A stretch of 64,000 nucleotides of DNA from NCBI RefSeq assembly GCF_026162425.1, contig NZ_JAOBQJ010000001.1, positions 992,001 to 1,056,000 of the forward strand, in the 5' to 3' direction. Position numbers and translations under genes: made by a program. The notes under the pieces were generated by a model. The model was not told where the DNA came from. It saw nothing but the letters and a program-made list of their open reading frames with translations, and did no database searches. Source of the DNA: Flexivirga meconopsidis. Lineage in GTDB: Bacteria; Actinomycetota; Actinomycetes; Actinomycetales; Dermatophilaceae. This document shows positions 43,449 through 52,316 of this stretch, piece after piece (position 1 is the stretch's first letter; each line of letters opens with the position of its first letter).

Positions 43449-43563
43449 CGCAACTCCTTGCAAATTTAGTTGTCGATAAGTGCCTTTTCACGCTATCCGG
43501 CGGCTCCGGCAGTCGGGTACTCAGGCCAGCCTTCGTCCGAAATGCGCGGGAGCGCCCGGGCAG

Positions 43564-43601
43564 CACGAAGGGGCGGGGCCGGACGGCCCCACCCCTTCGT
43601 G
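43564..43601. terminator. Terminator-like hairpin downstream of mscL
   Basis: CACGAAGGGG-C-GGGGCC, loop GGAC, GGCCCC-A-CCCCTTCGTG: a 17-bp stem with one mismatch, between the mscL stop and the catalase start. No strong T tract on either side, so an I-shaped terminator. Confidence 0.65.
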
Positions 43602-43637
43602 GTCCTACTCAGCTGTGGCTCTCACCTGGATGAAGCG

Positions 43638-44000
43638 TCAGGCGCGGCCGTTGTTGCGGCGCAGTTCGTCGCGGATCTCGGTCAGCACGTCGACCTCGGT
43701 CGGGTCGGCGTCCGGCTCCTTCATGTAACGCTCCTTGAACGCCTCGTAAGGCTTCACGACGAAGAAGTAGACGACGGCCGCGATCACGATGAAGCCGATC
43801 AATGCGGTCAGGAACGCACCGACGTGCACGCCGCCCGGCGTGTAGCCGCTGAAGTTCGGGGTGCCGCCGATCTTGCCGACGAGGTCCATGATGATGGTGA
43901 CCAGCGCGGTCACGACTCCGGCGAAGGCGGTTGCGATGACGAAAGCCACCGCAAGCGCCACCAGGTTGCCCTGGATGAGGAACTTCTTGAAACCAGCCAC
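43638..44000 (-). CDS. mscL: Large-conductance mechanosensitive channel
   Basis: A 120-aa MscL: the N-terminal amphipathic FKKFLIQGN, TM1 LVALAVAFVIATAFAGVVTAL, a periplasmic loop (GKIGGTPNFSGYTPGGV), TM2 VGAFLTALIGFIVIAAVVYFF and the charged cytoplasmic helix ending EIRDELRRNN. A pentameric osmotic safety valve of the cytoplasmic membrane. GTG start 44000 with an AAGGA site. Length slightly short of the usual 136-150 residues. Confidence 0.9.
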   Translation of the reverse strand: MAGFKKFLIQGNLVALAVAFVIATAFAGVVTALVTIIMDLVGKIGGTPNFSGYTPGGVHVGAFLTALIGFIVIAAVVYFFVVKPYEAFKERYMKEPDADPTEVDVLTEIRDELRRNNGRA

Positions 44001-44192
44001 GAGGTAGTCCTTACTACTGTGAGGGTCACGGTCGACGGCACAGTAGCGGAGTTTCAGGCGCCGTTGAACTCCAAAACGCGCGCGGGTTGATCACGAATGT
44101 GCTAAAGCGACCGCGCCCTACCACCCAGTAACCGCAGAATCACAGGCGACACACCGGTCTCACCCGCCACGTGGCCGACTGTCCAAAAAAAG

Positions 44193-44909
44193 TCAATCGA
44201 TCGGTCTCAGGGCGAGCAGGATGCCGCCGCCGACGCCGGCAGAACCGGCATTCAGCGCGGTGCCCACCTGCCGGGCGTCACCGGCCGGCATCGCGAGCAG
44301 CACCTGCCCCGATCGTTCGGCACCGGCGGAGCCGCTCAGCGGCCCGGCGGCGGAGCCCGCGGTTGGTCCCACGGTTGTGAGGACGGTGGCCCGGTCGGCC
44401 ACGGTCGCGCCCTGCGCGGTGTCGATCACGTCCACCCGGTCGCCGGGCTGCAACACCGCGGCCAGGCCGGAACGGTCGGCGGGGACACTGATCACCACGT
44501 CCCCGGCCGGTGCCGGCGCCCACGACCTTGTGCCGCGGACCCGGCTTGTCGTGAGCGCCTCACCCGCCCGGATCGGCGCGACGAGCACCCGGCCCGGCGC
44601 GGTCGACGCTGTCACCGCACCCGGCTGCGCCGTGCCCGCCGGCCAGCGAACCTCGCGCACGTCTGCGGCCGTGAGGCGATGGCCGGCAGCCAGATCCCGC
44701 GCAGCGACGGTGACCGCTCGCGTCGGCGGATCCGCCGGCCGCACCGCGGACACGACGCAGGCGACCGCGACGGCCAGCAGTAGTCCGGCGAGGACCCGTC
44801 GTGCGCGGGAGCGTCGCCAGCGCGCCTGCCGGCTCGGACCCTGCCAGGTGTCGGGGAGCAGCCGGTCCAGGGTGCGTGCCGGCCGCGGCGCCCGGGTCCC
44901 GGCGGTCAT
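44193..44909 (-). CDS. SAF-domain protein (CpaB/RcpC-like) with one membrane anchor
   Basis: A 238-aa protein. Residues about 30-60 form a single membrane helix (LAGLLLAVAVACVVSAV) after an Arg-rich N-terminus; residues about 65-125 form an SAF domain (VAARDLAAGHRLTAADVREV, GRVLVAPIRAGEALTTSRV). The rest is a CpaB-like beta-rich domain (VISVPADRSGLAAVLQPGDRVDVI). CpaB/RcpC proteins help assemble Flp pili, but no pilus genes are in the window. The start overlaps the MTA phosphorylase stop (ATGA). Confidence 0.7.
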   Translation of the reverse strand: MTAGTRAPRPARTLDRLLPDTWQGPSRQARWRRSRARRVLAGLLLAVAVACVVSAVRPADPPTRAVTVAARDLAAGHRLTAADVREVRWPAGTAQPGAVTASTAPGRVLVAPIRAGEALTTSRVRGTRSWAPAPAGDVVISVPADRSGLAAVLQPGDRVDVIDTAQGATVADRATVLTTVGPTAGSAAGPLSGSAGAERSGQVLLAMPAGDARQVGTALNAGSAGVGGGILLALRPID

Positions 44910-45730
44910 GGCAAGGCGAACGGCAGGTCCTGGCCGTCGAGCACCTGGCGGCACGAGCAGGTCGCGGTGTCGTCGGGCTCCGGCTCGGGCAGTCGCCCGA
45001 TCGCGTCCCGCAAGACGCTCTTGAGACCTTCGATGTTGCGGGCGAAGACCCGCATCACCTCCTCGTGGGTGACCGACTCACCGCCCTCGACTCCGGCGTC
45101 GTGGTCGGTGACCAGACAGGCGGTGCTGAAGCACATCGCGAGCTCCCGCGCGACCGACGCCTCCGGCATACCGGTCATGCCGACGACCGACCAGCCGGCC
45201 GCCTGGTGCCATTGCGACTCGGCGCGGGAGGAGAAGCGGGGTCCGCCGACGACCACGAGGGTGCCGCCGTCGACGGACCGGTCCATGCCCCGGGTGGCGG
45301 CCGCCGACAACGCCGAACGCCCTTGCGGGCAATAGGGATCGGCGAAGGACACGTGCACGACGGGGCCGACCTCGTCATAGACGGTGCTCGCCCGGCCAGA
45401 GGTGCGATCGACGACCTGATCCGGTATGACGAGGGTCCCGGGCCCGTTCTCGGCGCGCAGCGAACCGACCGCGCACGGCGCGAGCACCTGCCGGACCCCG
45501 AGCGACCGCAATGCCCAGAGGTTGGCGCGGTAGTTGACCAGATGCGGCGGGTAGCGGTGTCCCTGGCCGTGTCGGGCGAGGAAGGCCACCCTGCGGCCGT
45601 CGACGTCGCCGATCACGATGTCGTCGCTGGGTGCGCCGAAGGGCGTGTCGACTTGCACCCGCTCGGGGGAGTCGAAGAAGGAGTAGAAGCCGGAGCCACC
45701 GATGACGCCGATGTCTGGGGATGCACTCAT
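44906..45730 (-). CDS. S-methyl-5'-thioadenosine phosphorylase
   Basis: A 274-aa purine-nucleoside-phosphorylase-family MTAP from ATG 45730. Motifs: IGVIGGSGFYS, FLARHGQGHRYPPHLVNYRA (phosphate and sugar contacts), GGPRFSSRAES and GMTGMPEASVARELAMCFS (the MT-x-MPEA specificity loop). Phosphorolyses MTA, the by-product of polyamine and homoserine-lactone-type chemistry, to adenine and methylthioribose-1-phosphate. The tail ends CSCRQVLDGQDLPFALP. Confidence 0.85.
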   Translation of the reverse strand: MSASPDIGVIGGSGFYSFFDSPERVQVDTPFGAPSDDIVIGDVDGRRVAFLARHGQGHRYPPHLVNYRANLWALRSLGVRQVLAPCAVGSLRAENGPGTLVIPDQVVDRTSGRASTVYDEVGPVVHVSFADPYCPQGRSALSAAATRGMDRSVDGGTLVVVGGPRFSSRAESQWHQAAGWSVVGMTGMPEASVARELAMCFSTACLVTDHDAGVEGGESVTHEEVMRVFARNIEGLKSVLRDAIGRLPEPEPDDTATCSCRQVLDGQDLPFALP

Positions 45731-45818
45731 GCCGGCGAGACTAGCCAGGGGTTGCGTCATACCGGCGGACGCAGGACCCCGACGGTGGATGACGGCGGCC
45801 GCCCGTCGGGGATGTGGA

Positions 45819-46148
45819 TCAGGCCGACTTGGCGGCCGGTTTCGACTCGGTCTTGGTGGTCGACGTCGACGAAGTGCTGTCGGTCTTGCTGCCGGAGTCG
45901 GTCGACTTCGAGGTGTCGCTCGACTTCTCGGTGCCCGACGTGCCGGACGTCGAGGAGGACTTGCTGCCCGAGTCGCGGGAGTCGGTCTTGTAGAAGCCCG
46001 AGCCCTTGAACACCACACCCACCGAGCCGAACTTCTTGCGCAACTGACCGCCGCACTCCGGGCAGACGGTCAGCGCGTCGTCGCTGAAGGACTGGTTGAT
46101 GTCGAACGCGTGCCCGCAGTCCTTGCAGGCATAGGAATAGGTCGGCAC
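45819..46148 (-). CDS. FmdB-type zinc-ribbon protein
   Basis: A 109-aa protein starting at GTG 46148: PTYSYACKDCGHAFD gives the first CxxC and VCPECGGQLRKKF the second, the FmdB regulatory zinc ribbon, followed by the usual VFKGSGFYKTD. A Ser/Thr/Lys-rich tail of about 55 residues follows (to the TGA at 45819), longer than normal. Function unknown. Confidence 0.8.
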   Translation of the reverse strand: MPTYSYACKDCGHAFDINQSFSDDALTVCPECGGQLRKKFGSVGVVFKGSGFYKTDSRDSGSKSSSTSGTSGTEKSSDTSKSTDSGSKTDSTSSTSTTKTESKPAAKSA

Positions 46149-46168
46149 GAAGTGATTGTACGGCGCGC

Positions 46169-47704
46169 TCACTCGGTGTCCGGACGCAGCGGCGTCGCCC
46201 AGCCGGCCATGCGCCCGTCCCGCGACACCGACCGGACTCGCCGGATCGCGTCGCCGCGGGATGCGAGGGTGGTCACCAGCAGCAGCTGATCCCCACGCTG
46301 TATGACGGTGCGCCTCCGCGGCACGAACCCCTGCCCGTCCCGCACGATCAGCGTCACGTTGGCGCCGGCGGGCAGGCGCAACTCCTGCACCTCGACGCCG
46401 TGCAAGCGGGACGTGTCGCCGACATGCAGCTGCAGCACGTCCGCATCGAGCTCCTCCAGCGGCGTGGCTTCGACATCCAGATCGACCACGTGCGCCTGCT
46501 CGACCACCCCGAGCCGCCGCGCGATCCACGGCATCGGGAAGGCCTGCACCAGCGTGAAGACCAGCACGAGCACGAAGACCAGGTCGAAGATCCACTCGGT
46601 GTGCGGGGTGCCGACGGTCAGCGGCACGGTGGCGAGTACGACCGGCACCGCCCCGCGCAGACCGGCCCACGACAGGAACGCCTGCTCGCGCCAGCTGAAG
46701 CCGAACCACGGCAGGCTGGCCAGCACCGATGCGGGCCGGGCGATCAGCAGGAGCACGAGCCCGACGACGATCGCGGGGATGATCTGCGCGCCCAGCCGGT
46801 CGGGCGAGGCGAGCAGGCCGAGCAGCACGAACAACCCGATCTGGGCGAGCCAGCCGAGCGCCTGGCTGAAGCCGCGCACCGCCTGATGGTGCGGCAGGTG
46901 CAGGTTGCCGAGGACGAGCCCGGCGAGGTAGGTGGCGATGAAGCCGCTGGTGTGCAGGAGGGTCGCTGCGGCATACGCCAGGACGGTGACGGCGACGACG
47001 CCGATCGAGAACAGACCCGACGAGCTGCCCGCGCCGAGCTTGAGCAGCCGGCCGAACAGCCAGCCGAGCGCGATGCCGATGAGGGCGCCGCCGACGAGTT
47101 CGGCCGCGGCCTCCAACGCGATGAACCACCAGGGGCCGGGCGACTTGCCGGGGGTCGCGGCGTCGGCGAGGGCGATCACGAGGAGTACGACGGGGGCGTC
47201 GTTGAAGCCGGACTCCGCCTCGAGCACGCCGGTGATGCGGGCGGGCAGCGGCACCCGTCGCAGCACCGAGAAGACGGCGGCGGCGTCGGTGGAGGTGACG
47301 ATCGCACCGAGCAGGAATGCGATCGTCCAGGCCCGTCCTAAGAGCAGGTGCACGAACACGCCGACCACCGCGACCGACACCAGCACGCCGAGCGTCGACA
47401 GCAGTGCCGCCGGCGCGACCGCCGTCCGGATGCTCGACCAGTGCGTCGACAGGCCACCTTCGGCGAGGATCAGCACGAGTGCGGAGTAGCCGAGCACCTG
47501 GGTGAGCTGGGAGTTCTCGAAGTCGATGCCGAGACCGGCCTCGCCCATCAGCAGGCCGAAACCCAGGTAGATGACCAGCGTGGGCAGGCCCGACTTGTTG
47601 GCGAAGCGGACCGCCGCGATCGAGGCGAGCAGCACGAGCGCGGCGACGAGCAGCACGCCGGCCAGGTCGTGCGGGGTGAAGCCCTCGGTTGCGGAGGCGG
47701 CCAC
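46169..47704 (-). CDS. K+/H+ (CPA1/NhaP2-type) antiporter with TrkA-C domain
   Basis: A 511-aa antiporter: about 12 helices, with the ion-site ESGFNDAPVV and TSTDAAAVFSVLRR motifs (the latter near residue 130) in the expected order, then a cytoplasmic TrkA-C/RCK_C domain (VQELRLPAGANVTLIVRDGQ and RRTVIQRGDQLLLVT) at about 400-480. Exchanges K+ or Na+ for protons across the membrane. Monocistronic or paired with fmdB. Confidence 0.85.
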   Translation of the reverse strand: MAASATEGFTPHDLAGVLLVAALVLLASIAAVRFANKSGLPTLVIYLGFGLLMGEAGLGIDFENSQLTQVLGYSALVLILAEGGLSTHWSSIRTAVAPAALLSTLGVLVSVAVVGVFVHLLLGRAWTIAFLLGAIVTSTDAAAVFSVLRRVPLPARITGVLEAESGFNDAPVVLLVIALADAATPGKSPGPWWFIALEAAAELVGGALIGIALGWLFGRLLKLGAGSSSGLFSIGVVAVTVLAYAAATLLHTSGFIATYLAGLVLGNLHLPHHQAVRGFSQALGWLAQIGLFVLLGLLASPDRLGAQIIPAIVVGLVLLLIARPASVLASLPWFGFSWREQAFLSWAGLRGAVPVVLATVPLTVGTPHTEWIFDLVFVLVLVFTLVQAFPMPWIARRLGVVEQAHVVDLDVEATPLEELDADVLQLHVGDTSRLHGVEVQELRLPAGANVTLIVRDGQGFVPRRRTVIQRGDQLLLVTTLASRGDAIRRVRSVSRDGRMAGWATPLRPDTE

Positions 47705-47740
47705 GCGGGTCTCCTTCGCGGGTGGTGGTGAGTCGGGGCG

Positions 47741-48322
47741 TCAGTATTTCAGGTCGCGCACCCCGCCCGACGGGGTGAGCACGCCGTCGACACGCCGGTC
47801 GTGCGGTTCGCTCGGCACCGCGTCGACGAGTTCTTCGTCGAACACCACGGCCAGCACCGGTATGCCGGGGGCCACGCGTGGCAGCACCCGGTCGTAGCTG
47901 CCGCCACCCTGCCCGAGGCGGGTGCCGTCGCGGCCGATCGCGAGCGCGGGGACGAGGACGACGTCGGCCTGGCCGATGCCGTCGCGGCCGAGGTCCAGCC
48001 CGAGACCCGCTCCGAGACCGGTGTCCGATCGGTCCCGCCAGCTGAGGTCCTTGTCCGGCAACAACTCCGGCGTCAGCACGCGAATCCCGTTGGCCCGCAG
48101 CAGTTCGGCGACGGCGTCCATGGGTGGTTCGGTCGGCAGGGATTCGTAGAGCGCAACCGCCCGCGGTGCGGGCCGGTGGGCGAGCCACCGGTCGACGTGC
48201 TCGGCCAGGCCCGCGGCGAGCTCCCGCCATACCTGCTCGGTGGCCTCGGCCCGGCGCTGCGTGCGCCCGGCCCGGATCAGCCGTCGAGCTGCCGACTTGT
48301 CGGTCGGAAATTCACGGGCCAT
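47741..48322 (-). CDS. 5-formyltetrahydrofolate cyclo-ligase
   Basis: A 193-aa 5-FCL: basic N-terminus, AVALYESLPTEPPMDAVAEL, PALAIGRDGTRLGQGGGSYDR (Mg-ATP binding GQGGGSYDR loop) and AVVFDEELVDAVPSEPHDRRV. Converts 5-formyl-THF to 5,10-methenyl-THF. Divergent from galU with 60 bp between the starts. Confidence 0.9.
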   Translation of the reverse strand: MAREFPTDKSAARRLIRAGRTQRRAEATEQVWRELAAGLAEHVDRWLAHRPAPRAVALYESLPTEPPMDAVAELLRANGIRVLTPELLPDKDLSWRDRSDTGLGAGLGLDLGRDGIGQADVVLVPALAIGRDGTRLGQGGGSYDRVLPRVAPGIPVLAVVFDEELVDAVPSEPHDRRVDGVLTPSGGVRDLKY

Positions 48323-48382
48323 GGGCTCATTGTTTACTGCCGCACAACCGGCGAATGGGCCGGTGCCCTAGCCTGTGCGCTC

Positions 48383-49345
48383 ATGACCACCGAGCAGTCT
48401 CCCCGTCAGCGTGTCCGGAAGGCCGTCATCCCGGCCGCGGGTCTTGGCACCCGCTTCCTGCCCTCGACCAAGGCCATCCCCAAGGAGATGCTGCCGGTCG
48501 TCGACAAGCCGGCCATCCAGTACGTCGTGGAGGAAGCGGCGCGGGCGGGCATCAACGACGTACTCACCGTCACGGGGCGCAACAAGGCGGCGCTGGAGGA
48601 CCACTTCGACCGGCACTGGGAGCTGGAGAAGGCGCTGGAGAAGAAGGGCGACCAGATGCGCCTGAAGCGGGTGCAGAAGTCGGCCAATCTCGGCAACGTG
48701 CACTTCATCCGCCAGGGTGAGCCGCTCGGCCTTGGTCACGCGGTGCTGTGCGCGCAGACGCACGTGGGCAACGAACCGTTCGCGGTGCTGCTCGGTGACG
48801 ATTTGATCGACGAACGGGATCCGTTGCTGGACACCATGATCGACGTCCAGCAGCAGTATGGCGGCTCGGTCGTCGCGCTGATGGAGGTCCCGGAGGACCA
48901 GATCCACCTCTACGGTTGCGCCGCGGTCTCGCAGTTGCCGGACGCGTCGGAGGAACTGGTGCGGGTCGACTCGCTGGTGGAGAAGCCGGCGGTCGGCGAG
49001 GCGCCGAGCAACCTGGCGATCATCGGCCGCTACGTGCTGTCGCCGGAGATCTTCGAGGTGCTGCAGCGCACCAAACCGGGTCGTGGGGGCGAGATTCAGC
49101 TCACCGACGCGCTGCTGGAGATGGCGCAGCACCGGGACAAGCCGGGCGGCGGTGTCACCGGGGTGATCTTCCGCGGCCGTCGATATGACACCGGCGACCG
49201 GCTGGACTACCTCAAGGCGATGGTCCGGCTCGCGGTGCGCCACCGTGACATCGGCACCGACTTCCGCGCCTGGCTGCTGGAGTGGACCGACTCCGACGAG
49301 GCGCACGGCCGCTCCGGGGAGCACCAGGAGCACCTCGGTCACTGA
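48383..49345 (+). CDS. galU: UTP-glucose-1-phosphate uridylyltransferase
   Basis: A 320-aa GalU. ATG 48383. The nucleotide-binding loop is PAAGLGTRFLPSTKAIPKEM, with PVVDKPAIQYVVEEA; QGEPLGLGHAVLCA, LLGDDLIDE and GRYVLSPEIFEVL follow in order. Makes UDP-glucose for cell-wall and capsule sugars. First gene of the plus-strand galU-glp-moaC-mogA group. Confidence 0.93.
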   Translation: MTTEQSPRQRVRKAVIPAAGLGTRFLPSTKAIPKEMLPVVDKPAIQYVVEEAARAGINDVLTVTGRNKAALEDHFDRHWELEKALEKKGDQMRLKRVQKSANLGNVHFIRQGEPLGLGHAVLCAQTHVGNEPFAVLLGDDLIDERDPLLDTMIDVQQQYGGSVVALMEVPEDQIHLYGCAAVSQLPDASEELVRVDSLVEKPAVGEAPSNLAIIGRYVLSPEIFEVLQRTKPGRGGEIQLTDALLEMAQHRDKPGGGVTGVIFRGRRYDTGDRLDYLKAMVRLAVRHRDIGTDFRAWLLEWTDSDEAHGRSGEHQEHLGH

Positions 49346-49352
49346 CCCGCGC

Positions 49353-49393
49353 TGGTCGAGTAGCCGAGCCGCCAGGCGAGGCGTATCGAGACC
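49353..49393. repeat. Palindromic intergenic repeat
   Basis: GGTCGAGTAGCCGAGC ... GCGAGGCGTATCGAGACC: arms are inverted relatives, as in the GGTCTCGATACGCCTCG/GGCTACTCGACC intergenic family frequently seen in actinobacterial genomes. Lies between galU and glp; probably a mobile or REP-like element without a gene. Confidence 0.55.
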
Positions 49394-49416
49394 CAGCGAT
49401 CACTACGCTGCTGCCT

Positions 49417-50634
49417 GTGTTGACGTATGAGCAGTACCGGCAGCGGGTGGTCGATGCGGTGCCGCGGCTGTCCGCCGAGACGGTCGATGTCACCGACCCG
49501 TCCGCGCTGCTCGGCCGGGTGATCGCTGCCCCGGTGCGCACCGCCGTGCCGCTGCCGGGTTTTACCAACTCCGCGATGGACGGGTATGCCGTGCGCGCCG
49601 CGGACATCGCCGCCGCTGCCAAGAACGCACCGGTCACGCTGCCGGTCGCCGGTGACATTCCGGCCGGGGACACCCGGTCGCTGAGCCTGGAGCCGGGGTC
49701 GGCGTGGCGCATCATGACCGGCGCGCCGCTGCCGGACGGCGCCGACACCGTCGTTCAGGTGGAACTCACCGACGCCGGCACCGAGCAGGTCCAGATCCGG
49801 GCGGCACAGCCCGAGGGCACCGCGGTGCGCCGGGTCGGGGAGGACGTGGTCACCGGGGACGAGGTGCTGGCCACCGGCACGCTGCTGCACCCGCGTCACG
49901 TCCCGGTGCTGGCTTCGGCCGGGGTCCAACAGGTTTCGGCCATCCGGCGGCCACGGATCGCGATCGTCAGCACCGGGGACGAGCTGGTGCCGGTTGGTGC
50001 CACGCCCGGCCACGGGCAAGTGGTCGACTCCAACGGTCCGATGCTGGCCGCGCTCGTGCAGGAGGGCGGCTTCGAGCTCGCCGACACCCGCCGCGTCGGG
50101 GACACCGGTGAGCAGGTGCGCGCGGTGCTCACCGAGCTCGCCGCCGGCGTCGACCTGATCGTCACCACCGGTGGGGTCAGTGCGGGAGCGTTCGAACCCC
50201 TGAAGCTCGCGTTCGAGGACAGTGACGAGCAGTTCGAGTTTGTGAAGGTGTCGATGCAGCCCGGCAAGCCGCAGGGTTTCGGAATGCTCGGCAGCACACC
50301 GGTTTTCGCTCTCCCCGGCAATCCGGTGAGTTCCCTGGTCTCGTTCCTCATCTTCGTCGCGCCGGCGGCGCGCAAGATGGCCGGGCGTTCGCCCGCGCTC
50401 CCGACCGCGACGGCGCGGGTGGGGGAGACCTGGCAGTCGCCGCCGGGGCGCACCCAGTTCGCACGGGTGGTCTACGACGACGAGGGGCGGGTCGTCCGCC
50501 CGATCGGCGAGCAGGGATCGCACGTGCTCGGTGGGCTGGCCGGGTCGCAGGCGCTCGCCATCGTGCCCGGCGACACCACCGAGGTTGCGGTCGGGGAGAC
50601 CGTCTCCGTCATACCCCTGGACGGCCTGGCATGA
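49417..50634 (+). CDS. Gephyrin-like molybdotransferase Glp (MoeA family)
   Basis: A 405-aa MoeA-family protein, from GTG 49417. Domains in order: the N-terminal pair of domains with PGFTNSAMDGYAVRAADI and GDIPAGDTRSLSL; the MPT-binding domain with VVDSNGPMLAAL, TTGGVSAGAFEP and VFALPGNPVSSLVSF; and the C-terminal beta-barrel. Biochemically it inserts molybdate into MPT-AMP. The synteny galU - this gene - moaC-like - mogA-like - GNAT - SepX/GlpR is that of corynebacterial Glp, which also acts in the divisome via the GlpR receptor. Stop overlaps the next start. Confidence 0.85.
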   Translation: MLTYEQYRQRVVDAVPRLSAETVDVTDPSALLGRVIAAPVRTAVPLPGFTNSAMDGYAVRAADIAAAAKNAPVTLPVAGDIPAGDTRSLSLEPGSAWRIMTGAPLPDGADTVVQVELTDAGTEQVQIRAAQPEGTAVRRVGEDVVTGDEVLATGTLLHPRHVPVLASAGVQQVSAIRRPRIAIVSTGDELVPVGATPGHGQVVDSNGPMLAALVQEGGFELADTRRVGDTGEQVRAVLTELAAGVDLIVTTGGVSAGAFEPLKLAFEDSDEQFEFVKVSMQPGKPQGFGMLGSTPVFALPGNPVSSLVSFLIFVAPAARKMAGRSPALPTATARVGETWQSPPGRTQFARVVYDDEGRVVRPIGEQGSHVLGGLAGSQALAIVPGDTTEVAVGETVSVIPLDGLA

Positions 50635-51110
50635 GCGACACTCCGCGGTTGACTCACGTCCGCGACGACGGCAGTGCCCACATGGTCGACGTCAGCGGCA
50701 AACCGGTGACCGCCAGGGTCGCCCGCGCGGCCGGACGAGTGCTGTTGTCCGACAACGCGGTTCGCGCGTTACGCAGCGGTGCGGTGCCCAAGGGCGACGC
50801 GCTCGCGGTGGCCCGGATCGCCGGCATCCAAGCGGCCAAGCGCACGCCCGAGCTGGTGCCGCTCGCGCACCCGGTCGCGGTGCACGCGGTGGATGTCGAT
50901 CTGGTCGTCGCCGACGATGGCGTCGACATCACCGCCGAGGTGCGCACCGCCGACCGCACCGGCATCGAGATGGAGGCACTGACGAGCGTCTCCGTAGCCG
51001 CGCTGGCGCTGATCGACATGATCAAGGCGGTCGACAAGCACGCACGGATCACCGACATCCGGGTCACCGCGAAATCCGGTGGCCGCTCTGGTGATTGGAC
51101 CGAATCATGA
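50631..51110 (+). CDS. moaC: Cyclic pyranopterin monophosphate synthase (MoaC)
   Basis: A 159-aa Moa[74 protein letters not shown]. Conserved lysines and the His-Pro loop for cPMP formation are present. ATG 50631 overlaps the Glp stop (ATGA). Confidence 0.93.
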   Translation: MSDTPRLTHVRDDGSAHMVDVSGKPVTARVARAAGRVLLSDNAVRALRSGAVPKGDALAVARIAGIQAAKRTPELVPLAHPVAVHAVDVDLVVADDGVDITAEVRTADRTGIEMEALTSVSVAALALIDMIKAVDKHARITDIRVTAKSGGRSGDWTES

Positions 51111-51577
51111 CTGCAGCCGTGGTCATCACCTGCTCCAGCCGGGCCGCTGCGGGCGTCTATGAGGACCGCTCCGGCGCGATCCTGGAGGAGGCCCTGCGCG
51201 GCTGGGGGTATGACGTGAGCCGCGACGTCGTGCCGGACGGCCCGCCGGTCGGGGCCGCACTCCGGCGCGCGCTCTACGACGGCGCCCGCGTCGTGCTCAC
51301 CACCGGTGGCACCGGGCTCAGCCCCACCGACCGCACCCCGGAGGAGACCGCCCCGTTGCTCGACCGGGACGTGCCCGGCATCGCCGAGGCACTGCGCGCC
51401 GCTGGTGCTGCGAAGGGTGTGCCGACCGCCGTGCTGTCCCGGGGCCTTGCCGGTGTCGCGGGTCGCGCGCTCGTGGTCAACCTGCCGGGGTCGAGCGGTG
51501 GCGTTCGCGACGCCCTCGAAGTCCTCGAACCCCTGCTGCCGCACGCCCTTTCACAAATCGACGGCGGCGACCATTAG
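51107..51577 (+). CDS. MogA/MoaB-type molybdopterin adenylyltransferase
   Basis: A 156-aa MogA/MoaB-fold protein from ATG 51107, overlapping the moaC stop. The MPT-binding loop is [19 protein letters not shown]; the second conserved block is [16 protein letters not shown]. It adenylylates MPT. Typical length. A GNAT reading frame begins at its stop. Confidence 0.88.
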   Translation: MTAAVVITCSSRAAAGVYEDRSGAILEEALRGWGYDVSRDVVPDGPPVGAALRRALYDGARVVLTTGGTGLSPTDRTPEETAPLLDRDVPGIAEALRAAGAAKGVPTAVLSRGLAGVAGRALVVNLPGSSGGVRDALEVLEPLLPHALSQIDGGDH

Positions 51578-52193
51578 CGGCCGCGTCTGGCCGGTCGCGG
51601 TTGCCGGTCACTGGCGCGGGTCGCAGATCAAGCTGCGTCCGCTGCGGGTGCGCGCCGACCGGCGGGAGTTCGTCGCACTCCGAGGGGCCAACGCCTCCTG
51701 GACGCGGCCGTGGGACTCGACGGCGCCGGGTGTCGTCGCTCGCTCGATGAGCTTCAGCCAGATGGTCCGCTTCCAGGATCGTGAGGCGGTCGAGGGCCGG
51801 CTGCTGCCGTTCGCGATCGACGTCGACGGTCAACTGGCCGGGCAGATGCACCTTTTCGGCATTTCCCGTGGCGCGCTGCTGTCCGGTGCTGCCGGCTATT
51901 GGATCGGCCGGGAATGGGCCGGCCGGTCGATCACGCCGTTCGCGCTCGCCCTGCTGATCGATCACGCCCTCGGCCCTGCCGAGCTCCATCGCGTCGAGGT
52001 GAACATCCGCCCGGACAACGCCAAGAGCCTGCGCGTCGTGCACAAGCTGGGCTTGCGCGACGAAGGGCTGCGTGAGCGCTACCTGCACATCAACGGTGAG
52101 TGGCACGATCATCGCTCGTTCGCCGTGACGGTCGAAGAGCTCGATGGTGGGTCGATGGTGCAGCGCCTGCGGGAGCGATTCGACGGAGTCTGA
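51573..52193 (+). CDS. GNAT-family N-acetyltransferase (RimJ/RimL-like), start codon unclear
   Basis: The visible fold starts at [20 protein letters not shown] (the first conserved strand), then [44 protein letters not shown] (acetyl-CoA region) and [28 protein letters not shown] protein-N-terminal acetyltransferase fold, about 200 aa. There is no ATG, GTG or TTG between the mogA stop and the first strand; the frame offers ATT 51573 and GTC 51585 only. The first usable GTG upstream is 51456, inside mogA, while the next downstream GTG (51648) would remove strand 1. The start given is the ATT and is uncertain. Confidence 0.7.
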   Translation: MSGRVWPVAVAGHWRGSQIKLRPLRVRADRREFVALRGANASWTRPWDSTAPGVVARSMSFSQMVRFQDREAVEGRLLPFAIDVDGQLAGQMHLFGISRGALLSGAAGYWIGREWAGRSITPFALALLIDHALGPAELHRVEVNIRPDNAKSLRVVHKLGLRDEGLRERYLHINGEWHDHRSFAVTVEELDGGSMVQRLRERFDGV

Positions 52194-52316
52194 CTGTGGC
52201 ATCAGCAGATTCGCGCTCGTGCGCGGCCCCCGTCATACAGCATGAGGGGCTGTGGATCGGGCGACACACCGTGTACCTCCCCGGATCGCAACGTATTTCC
52301 GCCTAACGTTCATGTC

